Source of the DNA: Chloroflexota bacterium
GTDB lineage: Bacteria > Chloroflexota > UBA11872
Length of the DNA stretch: 64,000 nt
Assembly: GCA_026706485.1 (NCBI GenBank)
Contig: JAPOYR010000004.1
Location: forward strand, 186,001 to 250,000
Direction of reading: 5' to 3'
Part shown: positions 50,701 through 59,023 of the stretch, in pieces
How the letters are laid out: each line of letters opens with the position of its first letter
How positions within the stretch are numbered: the stretch's first letter is position 1
The notes under the pieces: model-generated
Told to the model about the DNA's origin: nothing
Seen by the model: only the letters and a program-made list of their open reading frames with translations
Databases searched by the model: none
Position numbers and translations under genes: made by a program

Positions 50701-52070
50701 TCGTAGGTCTCGAGCGTCTCGGCGATCGAGGCGTCGAGAATGGCCGCCATCTCGTCGATCTCGTCGTCGGTGGACGTAAGCGGCGGCGCGAATACCCACA
50801 CGTGATCGCCGGCTCGGCCAATCAGGCCCCGCCGGCGCGCTTCGGCGCCGACCGCCCGTCCAAACGGACGATCAGCGGGAAAGCTGGCCCGGGTGGAACG
50901 GTCGGCCACGAATTCCGCGCCGAGGAGCAGGCCGTGGCCGTCAACGCGTCCGATGACCTCGTAGCGGTCGGCCATGTCTTCCAGGTGCCGGCGCAGGCGC
51001 TGGCTCTGGCGGCGGCAGTTGTCCAGCACGTCGCCGCCGGTGATCTGCTGCAGGGCGGCGAGGCCCGCGGCGCAGGAGACGGGGTTGCCGGAGTAGGTGT
51101 GGCCCGCGTTGAAGTGCACCCCATCGTCCCGCTCGCCCAGGAACGTCTCGGAAATGCTGCCGCGAATGATGGCCGCCGCCAACGGCGCATAGCCGCCGCT
51201 GATGCCCTTGCCCACCGTCATGATGTCGGGATACGCCCCATAGACATCCGCGCCGAACAGCTCGCCCAGCCGGCCGAAGCCGGTGATGATCTCGTCGTAG
51301 ATCAGGACCACGTTGTGCCGGTCGCAGATCTCGCGCAGGATCTTGAAGTACTCCGGCGGCGGCACCACAAAGGCCTCGGCGGACATGATGACCGGCTCCG
51401 CGATGAACGCGGCGACGGTCTCCGGGCCTTCGCTGCGAATCACCTCGTCCACGATCTCCGCGCACAGCACGCCGCACTCGGGATAGGTGAGCTTGAAGGG
51501 GCAGTGAAAGCAGTCGGGCGGGTGGACCTTGAGGAATCCGGTCGGAAGCGGCTCGTACTTCGTCTTGCGCGCGGCTCCACCGGTCGCGGACAGGGCGCCG
51601 AGGGTCGCGCCGTGGTAGCTGGAGTAGCGTGAAATCACCTTGTACTTGCCCGGATTCCCGGTCTGCTTGTGGTACTGGCGAGCCATCTTCATCGCGGTCT
51701 CGTTGGCCTCGGAACCGCCGCTCACGAACTTGACGGTGCTGAACTCCGGCGGGAAGACATCGATAAGCCGCTCGGCCAGCTCCATCGCGGGCTGGTTGGT
51801 GGCGTAGATGGGCAGGGTCAACGCGACGCGCTCCAGCTGCGCCTGCATGGCCTCGATGATGGGCCGGTTGCCATGGCCGAACTGCATCGCGGCGATGCCC
51901 GCGATCCCGTCGATGTAGGACCGGCCCTCCACGTCCGTCAGCCGCACCCCGGAGCCTTCCACGATGACCAGCGGGTTCTCCATGAAGGCCTGCATCTGAT
52001 TGAAGTCGACCATCAGGTTGGACAGGCCGGGGTGCTGGGAGCCGTTTGACCGGGAGTTGGGCTCAGCCAT
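50688..52070 (-). CDS. Class III PLP-dependent aminotransferase
   Basis: 460 residues from the ATG at 52070. PLP is bound by K288 in T-V-G-K-G-I-S-G, with D259-E260 in LIYDEIITGFGR and SGGSEANETAMKMAR as other family features. The segment C187-F-H-C190 then C199 and C203 is a four-cysteine insertion seen in one branch of class III enzymes. Relatives transfer amino groups from omega-amino acids such as taurine, beta-alanine or GABA. The gene starts 112 bases from the divergent LanC-like gene. Confidence 0.93.
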   Translation of the reverse strand: MAEPNSRSNGSQHPGLSNLMVDFNQMQAFMENPLVIVEGSGVRLTDVEGRSYIDGIAGIAAMQFGHGNRPIIEAMQAQLERVALTLPIYATNQPAMELAERLIDVFPPEFSTVKFVSGGSEANETAMKMARQYHKQTGNPGKYKVISRYSSYHGATLGALSATGGAARKTKYEPLPTGFLKVHPPDCFHCPFKLTYPECGVLCAEIVDEVIRSEGPETVAAFIAEPVIMSAEAFVVPPPEYFKILREICDRHNVVLIYDEIITGFGRLGELFGADVYGAYPDIMTVGKGISGGYAPLAAAIIRGSISETFLGERDDGVHFNAGHTYSGNPVSCAAGLAALQQITGGDVLDNCRRQSQRLRRHLEDMADRYEVIGRVDGHGLLLGAEFVADRSTRASFPADRPFGRAVGAEARRRGLIGRAGDHVWVFAPPLTSTDDEIDEMAAILDASIAETLETYEWPA

Positions 52071-52182
52071 GGGACGGGCTTTGCTGCACGTCTGACGTGG
52101 GCAGCGTACGCGCCGCCCGCGGGGTTTGTCGCGTGCGCCGAGTAGGCTTGGCGGCAAGCGCAGCGACCTCGCAGGAGCCGAC

Positions 52183-53379
52183 ATGCCGGACACCGAGCGG
52201 TTCTTGGACCTGGCGATCGACGTTGGACGGCTCATCTTGGCTGCGGCCGAGCCGGACGTGGCCGGGTCGCGCTGGCGCACGCGCACCTACTTCGGCGAGG
52301 ACGCCTATGGCACTGACGTGTTCGCGGGCTCCGCCGGACCGGTCATCCTCCTCGCGAGTCTCTTCGCCGCGACGGGAGAGACCCGCTTCCGCGACGTGGC
52401 TGAGAGCGGGGCGCTGTGGATCGAGGCGCAAACGCGACGCGCGCTCACCGCCCCCGACCGCGATCCAGGCCTGTATTTCGGCGTGGCGGGCGACGGCATG
52501 ACCTTTCTGCACCTCTACGAATGCACGGGTCGCGAGCGCTGGCTCGACCTGGCCCGAACGCGAGTCAAGGCCCTTCGCGGCATCGCGTATCAGGACGAGG
52601 ATCCGCTGGAGGGGGCGTCGGGCACGGGCACCTTCCTGTTGCGCGCGCACCAGGTCACGGGCGACGCCGGCGCGCTGGACCTGGCCGTCGCGGCGGGCGA
52701 GCACCTGCTGCAGCGCGCGCGCACGGATGACCATGGGTGGTACTGGCGTTGGAATCGCCGGTCGGGGAGCTTCGACGGCATTGGCTTCGCGCATGGGACC
52801 GCGGGCATTGCCTGCTTCCTGGCAGAGCTTTGCCGCTATTCGAGCGACCCGCGACTGCCGGAGGCGGTGGTGGGCGCGGCGCGCTGGATCGACGCGCACG
52901 CGGAACCCGGGCCGACGTGGAGACGCTGGCCGGGCGACGAACGTCCGGCGAGTGTGCAGTGGTGCCACGGAGCGCCGGGCGTCGGGCTCTTCGCGGCCCG
53001 CGCATTTGCCGCGCTCGGGGACGACGAGCTCAAGGACCTGGCGCTGCGCGCCGCCGAGTCGACCTACGCCGCCGGAGACGTCCGAGCCAATCCCAGCCAG
53101 TGCCACGGGCTGGCCGGGAACGCCGAGCTGTTCCTCGAGCTGTGGCGGGTGCTCGGGGACGACCGGTGGCTCGAGCGAGCCGTGGAATTCGGCGCCGCCG
53201 CCGCGGCCTACCGCGAAGAAGGACCGGAGGGCGCCCGCTGGCGCGGGGACGAGCCGGGCAACTACAGCCCCGACTTCATGATGGGATCGGCCGGCCTGGG
53301 GCACTTCTTCCTGCGATTGGCCCGACCGGACGCGGTTGACATGCCCCTCATGGCCGCTCCGGTGAAGACCTCGGCGTAA
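52183..53379 (+). CDS. Stand-alone LanC-like protein
   Basis: 398 residues from an ATG with AGGAG six bases upstream. The alpha/alpha-barrel repeats contain HGTAGIACFLAELCRY, W-C261-H262-GAPGVGL, C307-H308-GLAGNAEL and GSAGLGHFFLRL. C261, C307 and H308 match the zinc ligands of LanC lanthionine cyclases. No lanthipeptide precursor, dehydratase or transporter gene adjoins it. LanC-like proteins without partners can add glutathione to dehydrated residues, and some relatives act on sugars. It diverges from the aminotransferase, so a role with amino acids is possible. Confidence 0.88.
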   Translation: MPDTERFLDLAIDVGRLILAAAEPDVAGSRWRTRTYFGEDAYGTDVFAGSAGPVILLASLFAATGETRFRDVAESGALWIEAQTRRALTAPDRDPGLYFGVAGDGMTFLHLYECTGRERWLDLARTRVKALRGIAYQDEDPLEGASGTGTFLLRAHQVTGDAGALDLAVAAGEHLLQRARTDDHGWYWRWNRRSGSFDGIGFAHGTAGIACFLAELCRYSSDPRLPEAVVGAARWIDAHAEPGPTWRRWPGDERPASVQWCHGAPGVGLFAARAFAALGDDELKDLALRAAESTYAAGDVRANPSQCHGLAGNAELFLELWRVLGDDRWLERAVEFGAAAAAYREEGPEGARWRGDEPGNYSPDFMMGSAGLGHFFLRLARPDAVDMPLMAAPVKTSA

Positions 53380-53450
53380 CCCTCCGTCATTTCCGCGAAG
53401 GGAGACCTTTGCGTAACCCCTCCGTCATTCCCGCGAAGGCGGGAATCCAC
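53374..53450. repeat. Dispersed palindrome with a partial tandem copy
   Basis: The complete unit GTCATTCCCGCGAAGGCGGG is at 53424-53443 with AATCCAC after it; its stem is ATTCCCGC/GCGGGAAT. A truncated copy (GCGTAACC...GTCATTTCCGCGAAG) occurs at 53374-53400 and overlaps the last codons of the LanC-like gene. The remaining 53451-53694 holds no recognisable gene; the whole gap is 315 bases. Confidence 0.75.
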
Positions 53451-53694
53451 CCGTCATTGAATCTGGGGGCGGATGAAGTTTCCCCGGTCATCCTCGAGTT
53501 GGCCGGGTCTTGCGAAGGTCGCTTGATGGGAAAGGGGCAGAGCCTGCCCCGCATTTGATTACGGAGATGAGGGTGATTCGAGGTCCGGATTCGGGACGTC
53601 AACCAATCATCCAAGGGTCTCCGGCGCGGGCCGACTCGGAGTAACCCGCCGACCGTGCGCTAGGCTTCGGCGCCGGTTTCCGCGAGCCAGACCC

Positions 53695-54843
53695 ATGCAA
53701 ATCACCGACATTCAGACCATGCACTGCGGCGCGCCGGCCGCTCCCGGAGCACGACTCAACCGGGTGTGGACCTTCGTCCGAATCGAAACCGACAGCGGCA
53801 TCCACGGCACCGGCGAGTGCAGCCTGTTCAAGGTGAACCAGGCCGTGGCGGAGGTGGTGGAGCGGTTCGGCACGTTTCTAATCGGGCAGGACCCCACCCG
53901 CGTCGAGCACCTGTGGCAGCAGATGTATCGCCACCCGTTTTTCCGCGGCGGGCCGATCCTCAACGCGGCGATCAGCGGCATCGACATGGCGCTGTGGGAC
54001 ATCGCCGGCAAGGTCGCCGGGCTGCCCGCATACCGCATGCTCGGCGGTCCAGTGCGCGATCGCGTCCGCGCCTACGCCCGGGCCGACCTGGGAGGCTCGG
54101 AAATCGACCAGGTGCTGGACGCCCAGCGACAGGGCTTCACGGCGTTCAAGATCGCGCCGCCGCATCTCGAAGGCGGCTTCAACGAGTTTGCCCTGGCCAA
54201 GGCCGCCGTGGAATTGGTAGCGGCCGTTCGAGCCGCGGCGGGTCCCGAGCTCGATCTGATGATCGACTTTCACGGGCGACTCTCGCCGGCGGCGGCCGTT
54301 CGCTTTCTCGACGGTGTACGCGACCAAGATCTGCTGTTCGCGGAGGAGCTGATCCCGCCGGACAACGTGCCGGCCTACGCCCAGGTGACTGCCGCGGTGC
54401 CCGAGGTGCCGTGCGCGACCGGCGAGCGACTCTACACCCGCTGGGGGTTCCGCGAGCTGATCGAATCGCGCGCCGTGCACGTGGTCCAGCCCGACATCTG
54501 CTACGCGGGCGGCATCTCCGAGCTGCGCCGCATCGCCGCGCACGCCGAGACGCACTACATCTCCATGGCGCCCCACAACCCCAACGGCCCCGTGGCGACG
54601 GCGGCGAATATTCAACTGGCGGCGGCGACGCCGAACTTCCTCATCCTCGAATATGCGCGCAAGCCGCCGTACTTCGAGAGCGTCTTGCAGGAACCGCTGG
54701 CCTTCGCCGATGGGCATTTCGCGTTGCCGGAGGCTCCGGGTCTCGGCGTCGAGCTGGATGAGGCCTTCATCGCGGCGAACCCGCCACACGAGCTGGAATT
54801 CGGCTCCGACGTATACGCCGACGGCGCGGTGGCGGACATATAG
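53695..54843 (+). CDS. Mandelate racemase/muconate lactonizing enzyme family, second copy
   Basis: 382 residues. Metal- and catalysis-bearing motifs are D191-F-H193-G-R, FAEEL, TGERL and APHNPNGP, in the same order as the copy at 10631-11773, but with the usual Asp at the first ligand. The capping domain starts MQITDIQTMHCGA and has the ETDSGIHGTGE loop common to acid-sugar dehydratases. The two copies differ enough to act on different substrates. Good repeats downstream separate it from the glycosyltransferase locus. Confidence 0.93.
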   Translation: MQITDIQTMHCGAPAAPGARLNRVWTFVRIETDSGIHGTGECSLFKVNQAVAEVVERFGTFLIGQDPTRVEHLWQQMYRHPFFRGGPILNAAISGIDMALWDIAGKVAGLPAYRMLGGPVRDRVRAYARADLGGSEIDQVLDAQRQGFTAFKIAPPHLEGGFNEFALAKAAVELVAAVRAAAGPELDLMIDFHGRLSPAAAVRFLDGVRDQDLLFAEELIPPDNVPAYAQVTAAVPEVPCATGERLYTRWGFRELIESRAVHVVQPDICYAGGISELRRIAAHAETHYISMAPHNPNGPVATAANIQLAAATPNFLILEYARKPPYFESVLQEPLAFADGHFALPEAPGLGVELDEAFIAANPPHELEFGSDVYADGAVADI

Positions 54844-54868
54844 GGGAAACTCAGGAGCGGACGGGCCG

Positions 54869-54909
54869 GACCCTCACCCTAACCCTCTCCCTGAGGGAGA
54901 GGGAACCGG
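54869..54909. repeat. Short dispersed palindrome overlapping a gene end
   Basis: CCCTCACCCTAACCCTCTCC followed by CTGAGGGAGAGGG forms a hairpin like that at 11791-11826, in the reverse order of parts. On the minus strand it encodes the last residues (PVPSPSGRGLG) and the stop of the glycosyltransferase at 54874-55983. Confidence 0.75.
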
Positions 54910-55983
54910 ACCGTAGGCGGCCAGACACCGGTCAGCCACGGCGCTCCAGGTGAAGTCGCGCAGCACCCGCTCGCGGGCGCGCGTGCCGCAGGCCGCGGCA
55001 TGCTCGGGATTTGACGTATACGGCGCCAGCGCCGCGCGAAGCGCCGCCGAATCGCCCGGAGGCACCACGACGCCGTAGGACGGCTCGACGACCTCGGGAA
55101 TCCCACCGGCCTGCGAAACCACCACGGCCGTGCCGCAGGCCATGGCCTCCAGCGCGGCCAGCCCGAGCAGCTCCGGATGCTGCTGGTGGCGGCCGCGAAA
55201 GTCCTCGAACACCGAGGGCATCACCGCCACGCAAGCGCGGCCGAGCGCCTGCACGAGCTCCCGGTCGTCGGCGTCTTCGTGGAACGTGACGGCGCGGCCC
55301 TCGGCTTCGCGCCGCAGGAACGCGGCGTAGTCGAGGTCGGCGGGTCGACCGTACACGGCAAGATGCGCGTCGTCGGGCAGCGCGCGAATGGCGTGCTCGA
55401 TCCCCTTGTGCGGCAGCAGGCGGCCCACAAACACCACTTCGCCGCGAGCCTTGGCCGCAGACGGCGCAAACACCTGTGGGTCTACCCCACCGTGGACGAT
55501 CGCCGTGCGACGGCCCATATAAGGCAGCGTGTCCACCACGAACCGGCTTTGCGCCAGGTGGGCGTGGACCCAGCGCCCCAGGCGAGCGCGCCGCAGCCAC
55601 CCGACCCCGCCGCCTCCGTGATCCGTGACGAACACGCGCTTCCCGAGCGGACGCGCCAACAGTGTCGCCAGCGCCGTCAGCCCGGTGCGCGCCTGGTGGC
55701 AGTGGACGACGTCGGCCCACAGGAGGGCGGGAATGAAGCCCGGACCGATGGCGTCATACGGGCGGTCCCGCAGGTGGCGCCAGGTGCGGGCCACTTCGAT
55801 GGGGAACCCGGCGGCGTCGGCGGTTGTGGGTGGCCCGCCGAATGCGACGAGCCGGGTCGGCACGCGTTCCCGCATGGCGCGCGCGAGCTCGAGGGGAAAG
55901 CGCTCGCCGCCGCCGATGACCGAAATCTCCCCGAACCACGTCGGAGAGAGGTGGAGCACCCGCGGACGATCACGCGCCGGCAT
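54874..55983 (-). CDS. GT4-family glycosyltransferase
   Basis: 369 residues. PRVLHLSPTWFGEISVIGGGERFPLELARAM at the start, FVTDHGGGGVG and VVFVGRLLPHKGIEHAI in the donor domain, then LGLAALEAMACGTAVV. The last eleven residues come from a dispersed repeat, so the original C-terminus may have been shorter or longer. The start is two bases after the stop of the methyltransferase. It is the last gene of the minus-strand polysaccharide locus. Confidence 0.9.
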   Translation of the reverse strand: MPARDRPRVLHLSPTWFGEISVIGGGERFPLELARAMRERVPTRLVAFGGPPTTADAAGFPIEVARTWRHLRDRPYDAIGPGFIPALLWADVVHCHQARTGLTALATLLARPLGKRVFVTDHGGGGVGWLRRARLGRWVHAHLAQSRFVVDTLPYMGRRTAIVHGGVDPQVFAPSAAKARGEVVFVGRLLPHKGIEHAIRALPDDAHLAVYGRPADLDYAAFLRREAEGRAVTFHEDADDRELVQALGRACVAVMPSVFEDFRGRHQQHPELLGLAALEAMACGTAVVVSQAGGIPEVVEPSYGVVVPPGDSAALRAALAPYTSNPEHAAACGTRARERVLRDFTWSAVADRCLAAYGPVPSPSGRGLG

Positions 55984-55984
55984 G

Positions 55985-56833
55985 CTAGGGCGCCTGGGCC
56001 ACGATCAGGTAGCCGCCGGGATCGTCCACCTTCCGACGGAAGGGTCGCCAGAGCATCGCGGTCCACGCGGCAATCCACGCGCTGCGGTGGACGAGGCGTC
56101 GGCGGTGCAGCGCCCGAAAGATATCCAGGACGCGGCGTCGGCCCAGCCGATGCGTCATCAGCGCGTCCAGGCGCTGCCAGGCGTGTTGCGTGCGAGCGGG
56201 TAGGTGCCCGCCGGTGTCGACGATGCCGAGGCCGCAGGTGTCCAGCAGCGCCGCCCATTCGTCGAGCGAGCGGTAGTGGAAGTGGCCCAGCCGGTCGTTC
56301 GTCGCTTGCAGGGCGGCCTCACCGCCGGGTCCCTGGCGAATCCGCTCGGCGAAGGCCGGGGAAGGCACCGTGAATACCAGCCGCCCGCCCGGCGCGAGCG
56401 CCCGCGCCGCCTCGCGCACGGCGGCTCGGTCGTCCGGAATGTGCTCCAGCACGCTTTGGCTGAAAACCGTGGCATAGGCGCCTTCGGCCAGCGGGGCCCG
56501 CGTCGCGTCCGAGCGAATCACGCCCCGGTAGACGCCCAGGTCGCGGGCGGCGCGTGCCTCGCTGGCGAGCAATTCGAGGCCGTCGCGCGGCCAGTGGTCG
56601 TGGAGCACCACTCCGGCGACGGCGCCCCCGCCGCAGCCCAGATCGAGAACCGGCGCACCGAACGCCACCTCGCGCAGCATGGCGAACTCGGTGGCGCGCC
56701 AGAGCGCGATCGCCGGCTGATGCAGGTGCGCCTCGATCGCCAGTCGCAAGAGCTCGCGGTCGGAGCGTCCCGCGAGAGCCGTGGACAGCAGCGACGGCAA
56801 TCCGGCGGGCACGCTAAGCGGCCGGTTCGCCAT
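55985..56833 (-). CDS. Class I SAM-dependent methyltransferase of the polysaccharide locus
   Basis: 282 residues from the ATG at 56833, which overlaps the end of the upstream gene by 20 bases. SAM motif VLDLGCGGGAVAG and the later FSQSVLEHIPDDRAAVREAARALAPGGRLVF pattern are present. The C-terminal 60 residues are basic with a hydrophobic segment and could bind membrane. It may methylate a sugar or lipid-linked intermediate; chain-end methylation is one known role of such enzymes. The longer upstream frame is antisense to another gene and was ignored. Confidence 0.9.
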   Translation of the reverse strand: MANRPLSVPAGLPSLLSTALAGRSDRELLRLAIEAHLHQPAIALWRATEFAMLREVAFGAPVLDLGCGGGAVAGVVLHDHWPRDGLELLASEARAARDLGVYRGVIRSDATRAPLAEGAYATVFSQSVLEHIPDDRAAVREAARALAPGGRLVFTVPSPAFAERIRQGPGGEAALQATNDRLGHFHYRSLDEWAALLDTCGLGIVDTGGHLPARTQHAWQRLDALMTHRLGRRRVLDIFRALHRRRLVHRSAWIAAWTAMLWRPFRRKVDDPGGYLIVAQAP

Positions 56834-57881
56834 GCGATCGCGCGACGAGCTGGGCCATGCGCACGGTGTAGGTGTGGTCGCGCAGCACGCGCCGGCGACC
56901 GGCCTCCGCGATCCGCGCCCGCGCCGCGTCGTCGCCCGCGTAGCGGTGCAGCCGGTCAACCAGGTCGTCGACGCCCTCGTAGACGGCGACTTCGTGTCCA
57001 ATCTCGAGCAGCTCGCCGAGCCGCGCCTTGGCGTCGCAGAGTTGGAAGGCGCCCGCGGCGGGAATCTCAAAGGTGCGCATGTTCACGCCCTCGCGCATCT
57101 GGGCATGGTGTGCGTTGAGCGCGATCTTGGCGCGGCGGTAGGCTCGCGCCACGGCCGCGGCGGGCAACAGCGTCAGCCCTTCGTGTCGTTGCCGCGCCGG
57201 CGAGTTGGCGTCGAGCTTCTCCCACCCGCGGCCCCAAACCGCCACGCGCAGGCCGCTGCGGGCCGCGGCCTCCACCAGGTCCACGCGCAGGCGCGTGGAC
57301 GGCAAATGCCCCATGTTGTGCCGCGCGTCGCCCACGAACACCACGTCCCACTCCGGCGGGTCTTGGAGTTCGTCGGGTGCTGGTCCCCAGGTGTCGGGAT
57401 CGGCGGCATGGGTCATGAACTCAGCCCCCACCCCGTGCCGGGCGAGGTCGGCCGCATAGGACGGCTCAGCGAGGAAGAATCGGTCGTAGAGATGGGCGGC
57501 GGCCATGATGTGGGGAAACCACGAGGGATCGTCCCCACACCACTGCACCACGGGTCCCGACGTGAGATCGCGCAGGCGCTCGACGGTTTCCGGCAGCAGC
57601 ACCTCGCCCTTCAGGACCACGGTGAGATCGGGGCGGTGGCGCACGGCGGCATCCAGCACGCGAAGATTGTCACGGCGCATGGCCTCGAGCACCCGCCCGA
57701 TATGAAACCGATGCGGCCCGGCGAGCCGGCGCCGCACGCGGCCCCAGAGACCCACCGGACGTGCCAGGTCGCGGCCATAGAACAGTGTGGCCACGTCGTG
57801 GCCTCCGGCCTCCAACCCCGCGCCGCAATAGTCGGTCCATAGACCCGTGTCCCATTCGGGCCCGATCAGGAGGACGCGCAT
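56814..57881 (-). CDS. CgeB-like glycosyltransferase
   Basis: 355 residues from the ATG at 57881, with TGGAG upstream; an ATG at 57902 is possible. It opens MRVLLIGPEWDTGLWTDYCGAGL and has the CgeB/DUF3880 pattern: VQWCGDDPSWFPH, WDVVFVGDARHNMGHLPSTRLR, NAHHAQMREGVNMRTFEIPAAGAFQL. This family includes spore-coat and capsule glycosyltransferases with only the GT-B donor half well conserved. It overlaps both neighbours by 16-20 bases, showing a tight operon. Confidence 0.88.
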   Translation of the reverse strand: MRVLLIGPEWDTGLWTDYCGAGLEAGGHDVATLFYGRDLARPVGLWGRVRRRLAGPHRFHIGRVLEAMRRDNLRVLDAAVRHRPDLTVVLKGEVLLPETVERLRDLTSGPVVQWCGDDPSWFPHIMAAAHLYDRFFLAEPSYAADLARHGVGAEFMTHAADPDTWGPAPDELQDPPEWDVVFVGDARHNMGHLPSTRLRVDLVEAAARSGLRVAVWGRGWEKLDANSPARQRHEGLTLLPAAAVARAYRRAKIALNAHHAQMREGVNMRTFEIPAAGAFQLCDAKARLGELLEIGHEVAVYEGVDDLVDRLHRYAGDDAARARIAEAGRRRVLRDHTYTVRMAQLVARSHGEPAA

Positions 57882-59023
57882 GCTTGCTCCAGAGACTTCC
57901 ACGCCCGTCGCGCCGTCCGGGTCCAGGTGAACTCCGCCGCCCGCGCCAGGCCGCGCGACCGAAGGTCCTCGCGCAGCCGCTCGTCACTCGTGACCTGCAG
58001 CAGCGCCTCGGCAATGGCGTCGGAATCGTGCGGGTCGACGGCCATCCCCGCATCGCCGGCGGCGTTGGCCAGTCCGCCTTGGTTCGTCGCGACCACCGGC
58101 ACGCCCGAGGCCATGGCCTCCAGCACCGGCATGCCGAAGCCCTCGTCGATGGCGACGCTGACAAAGGCCGAGGCCCCGGCCAGCAACGCCGGCAGGTCGT
58201 GGGCTTCGACGGCGCCCGTGATCTGGATTCCCTTGCCGCTCATGCGTTCGAGGTCGGCGGCGACATCCGCGTAACGCCAGCCGGGGACGCCCGCCAGGAC
58301 AAGCGTGTGCGCGAGGCCGCGCCGCCGCGCCTCGACATACGCCCGGGCCAGCGTGCCGAGGTTCTTGCGCGGCTGCAGCGTGCCGAGGAACAGCACATAC
58401 GGCGACTGAATGCCGAGACGGTTCACCGTCTGGGTGACGTATTCCGCGTCGACATCTGCCCGAAAGCGATCGCCGTCAACGCCATGGGGCGCCACGTCCA
58501 CCCGTTCGGCCGGAAAGCCGTATATCCGCGCGACCTCGTCCCGCACCCATTCGGAAACCGCCAGGACGCGAGCGGCCCGATGAATGCTGCTCGCCGTCCA
58601 CCGATCGAGGTAGTCGCGTGTCGGCGCGTCGAAGAAGGCCTCGGCTCCAGGCCGCATGAACGCCACGTCGTGAACCATCGCGACATGGGGCGGACCGCTG
58701 ACAAAGGGCGGGGGTTCGTGAGCGCTCTGGAGGTACACGTCGGCGGCGCGCCAGGCTCGGGCCAGCGGCACTCGGGCACGGTACCAGGGGTCGCCGCCGA
58801 ATGCTTGGGTCAGAGGGCGGTTGCCGAACCTGAAGGGCCGCAGCACGCAAACCCTGGCGTTGGCTCCCTCGAAACCGGGGTAGCGCGACGGGGCATCCAT
58901 GAGCAAGTCGAGCCGGTGAGGATCCGTGGTTTGCACGAGGGCGCGCGCGAGGCTGCGCATGCTCTCGCCGTGCCCGTCGGTGACCATCAGGTTGGCGTTG
59001 CGGAGGTTTATGGCGGCGCGCAT
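57866..59023 (-). CDS. GT4-family glycosyltransferase
   Basis: 385 residues. The acceptor domain carries HVAMVHDVAFMRPGAEAFF; the donor domain has FLGTLQPRKNLGTLARAY, ITGAVEAHDLPALLAGASAFVSVAIDEGFGMPVLEAMASGVPVV. This fits mannosyltransferase-like GT4 enzymes. Its ATG overlaps the stop of the flippase by one base (TGATG). It works in assembly of the surface glycan. Confidence 0.92.
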   Translation of the reverse strand: MRAAINLRNANLMVTDGHGESMRSLARALVQTTDPHRLDLLMDAPSRYPGFEGANARVCVLRPFRFGNRPLTQAFGGDPWYRARVPLARAWRAADVYLQSAHEPPPFVSGPPHVAMVHDVAFMRPGAEAFFDAPTRDYLDRWTASSIHRAARVLAVSEWVRDEVARIYGFPAERVDVAPHGVDGDRFRADVDAEYVTQTVNRLGIQSPYVLFLGTLQPRKNLGTLARAYVEARRRGLAHTLVLAGVPGWRYADVAADLERMSGKGIQITGAVEAHDLPALLAGASAFVSVAIDEGFGMPVLEAMASGVPVVATNQGGLANAAGDAGMAVDPHDSDAIAEALLQVTSDERLREDLRSRGLARAAEFTWTRTARRAWKSLEQACASS

